DNA from: Prodigiosinella aquatilis
GTDB lineage: Bacteria; Pseudomonadota; Gammaproteobacteria; Enterobacterales; Enterobacteriaceae
Assembly: GCA_030388725.1 (NCBI GenBank)
Contig: CP128857.1
Span: 3,038,001-3,102,000, forward strand
Reading direction: 5' to 3'
DNA: 64,000 nt
Below the pieces are notes generated by a model that ran no database searches, was not told the origin of the DNA, and saw only the letters and a program-made list of their open reading frames with translations. This document shows, in pieces, positions 60,839 through 64,000 of this stretch. Each line of letters opens with the position of its first letter. The first letter of the stretch is position 1. A program made the translations under genes and the position numbers.

Positions 60839-61932
60839 CAGAACCCGACTTTATTGAACGCGATGCCGATAAAATCACGGCTGAAATGATTGCGCAGTAC
60901 GAAGCCGCAACCGGTAAAACGCTGTATCCCGCTCAGGCCGAGCGCCTGCTGATTGACCTGTGGGCATACCGCGAAATGCTGGTCAGGGTGGCGGCGCAGG
61001 AAGCGGCCAAACAGAATCTGGTCGCCTTTGCCCGTGAACCGATGATTGATTACCTCGGTGAACTGGTCGGTGTGTATCGTCTGGCCGCGCAGCCTGCCTC
61101 TATCCCACTCCAGTTCTCCGTGGAGGAGGAACTGGCCATTGATGTGCTGATCCCGGCTGGTACCCGCGTCAGTGCCTCCGACAGCATTATATTTTCCACC
61201 GATACGGACGTGGTGCTGAAGGCCGGGTTGCTGCTGGTCAACACCACGGCCACCTGTACCGAACCGGGCGTCGCTGGCAACGGATGGCAACCTGCGCAGG
61301 TCAGTCAGTTGCTCGATGAGATTGATAACGTTGACCTGCAGGTGACCAATCTGGCGGCCAGTTCTGGCGGCTCAGAACAGGAAGACAACGACAGGCTGCG
61401 CGAGCGCATCAAACTGGCCCCGGAATCGTTCACGAATGCCGGAAGCCGTAAGGCATACCGCTTTCATGCCATGCAGGCCCATCCCAATATCGTCGACGTT
61501 GCCGTGCTCTCCCCGGTTCCGGGCACAGTTGAGCTGTATCCGCTACTCAGTACCGGCCTGCCGGATGACAGCATCCTCACACTGGTTGAGAGTTTCTGTT
61601 CGGACGAAAAAGTCAGGCCACTTACTGATACCGTGCGGGCTAAAACGCCAGTGCAGGTGGATTACACCATTGAAGCCAACATCACGATCTACCGTGACCA
61701 GGATGCCAACTCGATAAAAGACACCGCTAACAGTGCCATACAGAACTGGGTGGCGTCCCGTACCGCAGCACTGGGCCGCGATATTGTCCCCAGTCAGATT
61801 ATCAGCGTGCTGTCCGTTGCCGGGGTCTACCAGGTCGAACTGGTGACACCCGCGCTGAGGGTGGTGGCAGAAAACGAATGGGCAAACTGCACCGCGATCA
61901 CTCTCAACATGACCGGGGTGTCCGATGGCTGA
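60829..61932 (+). CDS. Baseplate protein J-like
   Basis: 367 aa. FIERDADKITAEMIAQYEAA, then LVAFAREPMIDYLGELVGVY and LQFSVEEELAIDVLIPAGTR are typical of baseplate J. SGGSEQEDNDRLRERIKLAP is its conserved middle motif. Overlaps both neighbours (10 and 8 nt). Confidence 0.92.
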   Translation: MALTEPDFIERDADKITAEMIAQYEAATGKTLYPAQAERLLIDLWAYREMLVRVAAQEAAKQNLVAFAREPMIDYLGELVGVYRLAAQPASIPLQFSVEEELAIDVLIPAGTRVSASDSIIFSTDTDVVLKAGLLLVNTTATCTEPGVAGNGWQPAQVSQLLDEIDNVDLQVTNLAASSGGSEQEDNDRLRERIKLAPESFTNAGSRKAYRFHAMQAHPNIVDVAVLSPVPGTVELYPLLSTGLPDDSILTLVESFCSDEKVRPLTDTVRAKTPVQVDYTIEANITIYRDQDANSIKDTANSAIQNWVASRTAALGRDIVPSQIISVLSVAGVYQVELVTPALRVVAENEWANCTAITLNMTGVSDG

Positions 61933-62503
61933 GCCGCTACAACTCCCGCCACCGCTTGAGGGTGATATCAGCCTCAGAGTACTGGGCAGACTGGCCGGGC
62001 GGCTGGACAACATCGACCTGAGCGTACTGATGGTCTATCTGGTCGATATTGTCGACAGCTCCGCGCTGCCATGGCTGGGCGAGCAATTCTCGTTGTTCGG
62101 CGATGGCTGGGAGCTGGCGGAATCGGATGATGTACGTCGCACGCTTATCAAATCCGCCATCGAGCTGCACCGCTATAAAGGGACGCCGTGGTCAATCCGG
62201 GAAATCATCCGCCGTTTCGGCTTCGGTGAAGTGGATCTGATTGAAGGTACTGGTCAGATCGGCTACGACGGCAAACATACTTACAACGGGCTTTTCGTCC
62301 ATGGCGATGTTGAAGCCTGGGCGGTTTATCGCGTCATTCTTCAGCAACCCATCACTAACGATCAGGCGGCGCTGTTACGCCAGACGCTAGCAGCCTTTGC
62401 TCCGGCCCGCTGCCATCTGGCGAGCCTGGAGTATCAGTCTGTCGCTATTCGCTACAACAACACCGTCAATTATGACGGCAGCTATAACCACGGGAGCAGT
62501 TAA
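61925..62503 (+). CDS. Tail protein I (P2 gpI-like)
   Basis: 192 aa. LPWLGEQFSLFGDGWELAES, then IELHRYKGTPWSIREIIRRF is the gpI signature. It closes the outer wedge and connects to the tail fibre encoded next. Confidence 0.9.
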   Translation: MAEPLQLPPPLEGDISLRVLGRLAGRLDNIDLSVLMVYLVDIVDSSALPWLGEQFSLFGDGWELAESDDVRRTLIKSAIELHRYKGTPWSIREIIRRFGFGEVDLIEGTGQIGYDGKHTYNGLFVHGDVEAWAVYRVILQQPITNDQAALLRQTLAAFAPARCHLASLEYQSVAIRYNNTVNYDGSYNHGSS

Positions 62504-62505
62504 CT

Positions 62506-63705
62506 ATGGCAAACCTACCCGAAACCCCGCAGTGGGAAGAAGGCGTCTACCAAATCGAGGTCTCTGACCCCGTTCTGGGCGGGCCTGACGGGATATCTAA
62601 CCGTCAGGCTAAACAGCTGGCCAGCCGCACGTCATACCTTAAGCAGAAGGTCGAAAAAGGCGGAGCAGACCTGGCTGCACACATCGCGGCAGCCGACCCT
62701 CATACCCAGTACGCGCCGAAGGCCAGCCCAACATTCACCGGCACGCCGACAGCCCCCACGCCAGCTGCTAACGACAACAGTAAAAAACTGGTGACGACAG
62801 AGTTTGTGGCAAGAGCGATTGCGGCTCTTGCTGGCACAGCACCAGAGACCCTGGATACGCTGAAAGAGCTGGCGGACGCTCTTGGAAACGATCCGAACTT
62901 TGCGACCACCGTGCTGAACAAGCTGGCGGAAAAGCTGGCCAAAGACCAGAACGGCGCAGATATTCCTGACCCAGCGCTCTTTGTCAAAAACCTTGGTTTA
63001 GGTGATGGCACAGGCAGACTGGTTAATGTTCAGCTTTTTACTTCTTCCGGTGTTTACACGCCAAGCATTGGGGCAAAATATATTATTGTTGAGGCGGTCG
63101 GTGGTGGGGCTGGTGGAGGTGGTTCGTCATCTCCGACAGCAAATCTGTACTCAGCTGCAGGCGGTGGTGTTTCTGGCTCCTATGGAAAGGCTAGATTCCC
63201 AGCCCCATCTGCCCCAGTGTCCGTCACTATTGGGGCTGCAGGGGCCGGGGGGGAAGCCGGAACATCGGCTGTGGGTACAGCAGCAAAAGAAGAAGGTGCC
63301 TCTGGAGGGGATACAATCTTAGGAACGCTACTAAGGTGTCCAGGTGGAAAAATGAGTAGAGGGTCTAACTCATTTCCAGCTAATAGCGTTTGCTCATCGG
63401 AATTCAGCTCATCTGCTGATGCACCGGTTGTTGACGCTAGCGGCATTCTCCTCGAAAAAGTTCACGGTGCAGTAAGTACGCCAGGGATCATCATGGGAAC
63501 ATTTCTTATCTCTGGTCGGGGCGCTGATTCACCGTTAGGTCGTGGTGGTATTCCCCGTTATCGAAGCGGTAATGATTTGGCAAGCGGTGCGAATGGCTTA
63601 GGTTATGGTGCGGGAGGCGGCGGTGCTTGTTCTGGTTCTGGTCAGCCAGGAATGCCTGGTGGTTCTGGTACACAAGGCTGTGTGATTATTTGGGAGTACG
63701 CATAA
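62506..63705 (+). CDS. Tail fibre protein with glycine-rich C-terminus
   Basis: 399 aa. The N-terminus (ETPQWEEGVYQIEVSDPVLG) would attach to the baseplate. Residues about 60-160 hold phage-fibre repeats (YAPKASPTFTGTPTAPTPAA; KLVTTEFVARAIAALAG; LDTLKELADALGNDPNF). From about 185 the sequence becomes glycine-rich (EAVGGGAGGGGSSSP; GAGGGGACSGSGQPGMPGGS), a pattern of receptor-binding tips with polyglycine strands. Residues near 255-345 are the likely variable, host-specific part. Confidence 0.87.
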   Translation: MANLPETPQWEEGVYQIEVSDPVLGGPDGISNRQAKQLASRTSYLKQKVEKGGADLAAHIAAADPHTQYAPKASPTFTGTPTAPTPAANDNSKKLVTTEFVARAIAALAGTAPETLDTLKELADALGNDPNFATTVLNKLAEKLAKDQNGADIPDPALFVKNLGLGDGTGRLVNVQLFTSSGVYTPSIGAKYIIVEAVGGGAGGGGSSSPTANLYSAAGGGVSGSYGKARFPAPSAPVSVTIGAAGAGGEAGTSAVGTAAKEEGASGGDTILGTLLRCPGGKMSRGSNSFPANSVCSSEFSSSADAPVVDASGILLEKVHGAVSTPGIIMGTFLISGRGADSPLGRGGIPRYRSGNDLASGANGLGYGAGGGGACSGSGQPGMPGGSGTQGCVIIWEYA

Positions 63706-64000
63706 TGTCTAATGTATATGCTGTTGTAAATGATGGTGTCGTGATTAATACAGTTGTGTGGGATGGGGTAACAGAGTGGAAAGCAGACGGTGGTAATGCC
63801 ATTCTTGCTGACACATCAATAGGCATCGGTTGGCTATACGATGGGAAAGCATTTCATGAACCAATACCTCCCATTGTTACGCACAAGGAATTAGTGGAAG
63901 CTGCAGAACAGCAACAACGGGTTTTGCTCACTTTGGTCGATGAAGTAACGTCCGACTGGCGGGTGGAGTTGATGCTGGGCGACATTAGCGATAACGACAA
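63705..64000 (+). CDS. Tail fibre assembly chaperone, partial
   Basis: It starts on the last base of the fibre stop (TAATG) and runs out of the window after 98 codons. MSNVYAVVNDGVVINTVVWD and GIGWLYDGKAFHEPIPP are the N-terminal motifs of Caudovirales tail fibre assembly proteins. The C-terminus is missing because the window ends. It would fold or trimerise the fibre. Confidence 0.8.
   Translation, partial: MSNVYAVVNDGVVINTVVWDGVTEWKADGGNAILADTSIGIGWLYDGKAFHEPIPPIVTHKELVEAAEQQQRVLLTLVDEVTSDWRVELMLGDISDND

Overview
This is an enterobacterial chromosome segment (left 29 kb) followed by most of a BcepMu-type transposable prophage (about 29.1 kb to the right edge, where it is cut off). The host genes match the Escherichia ydi locus gene for gene (ydiN-ydiB-aroD-ydiF-ydiO, ydiP, ydiQRST-fadK), but the sequences and flanks are not those of E. 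coli. Copies of a 127-bp palindromic intergenic repeat suggest a soft-rot or plant-associated Enterobacterales genus (Pectobacterium, Brenneria, Dickeya, Serratia); that assignment is inference.

Host layout. 0-5.4 kb: a Fur-box-controlled iron/siderophore ABC importer (binding protein, permease, ATPase, all on the minus strand), set between two decayed IS3-family remnants. 5.4-13.2 kb: a leftward operon with two Ugp-type permeases, a solute-binding protein, a PHP-fold (CehA/McbA-like) metallohydrolase, a HAD phosphatase and a MalK/UgpC-type ATPase, with a LysR gene upstream; it looks like import and cytoplasmic hydrolysis of a phosphoester. 13.4-14.3 kb: two gene corpses, a CaiA-like acyl-CoA dehydrogenase fragment and an AraC regulator with an internal deletion. 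14.4-28.1 kb: an acyl-CoA ligase, a FixABCX-like electron-transfer chain, an acyl-CoA dehydrogenase, a CoA-transferase, 3-dehydroquinase, quinate/shikimate dehydrogenase and an MFS transporter. Together they would import a hydroaromatic acid, interconvert it, load it onto CoA and exchange electrons with the quinone pool.

Prophage layout. The left end truncates a LysR gene after about 84 codons. Early genes run leftward from a Ner-like gene at 37.3 kb: a winged-helix protein, a coiled-coil protein, MuA-type transposase, MuB-type ATPase, DUF3164, a zinc ribbon, a MazG-like mini-protein, DUF2786, GemA and Mor at the extreme left. A divergent repressor gene at 37.4 kb faces palindromic operators. 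37.9-40.8 kb is an accessory island: a glycine-rich membrane protein, two near-identical small genes framing a D12-class adenine methylase and an unknown protein, and duplicated promoter-like modules. From 40.9 kb the late genes run rightward: holin, transglycosylase, nested Rz/Rz1, terminase, portal, gpF, gpG, protease/scaffold and capsid (Mu-like head), then sheath, tube, chaperones, tape measure, gpU, gpX, gpD, baseplate V/W/J/I, fibre and fibre chaperone (P2-like contractile tail).

The most notable signals are the repeat-framed accessory island, an exact 228-bp tandem duplication in the tape-measure gene, an unknown gene with its own terminator inside the tail operon, a shortened MazG-like protein, and the two host metabolic clusters.
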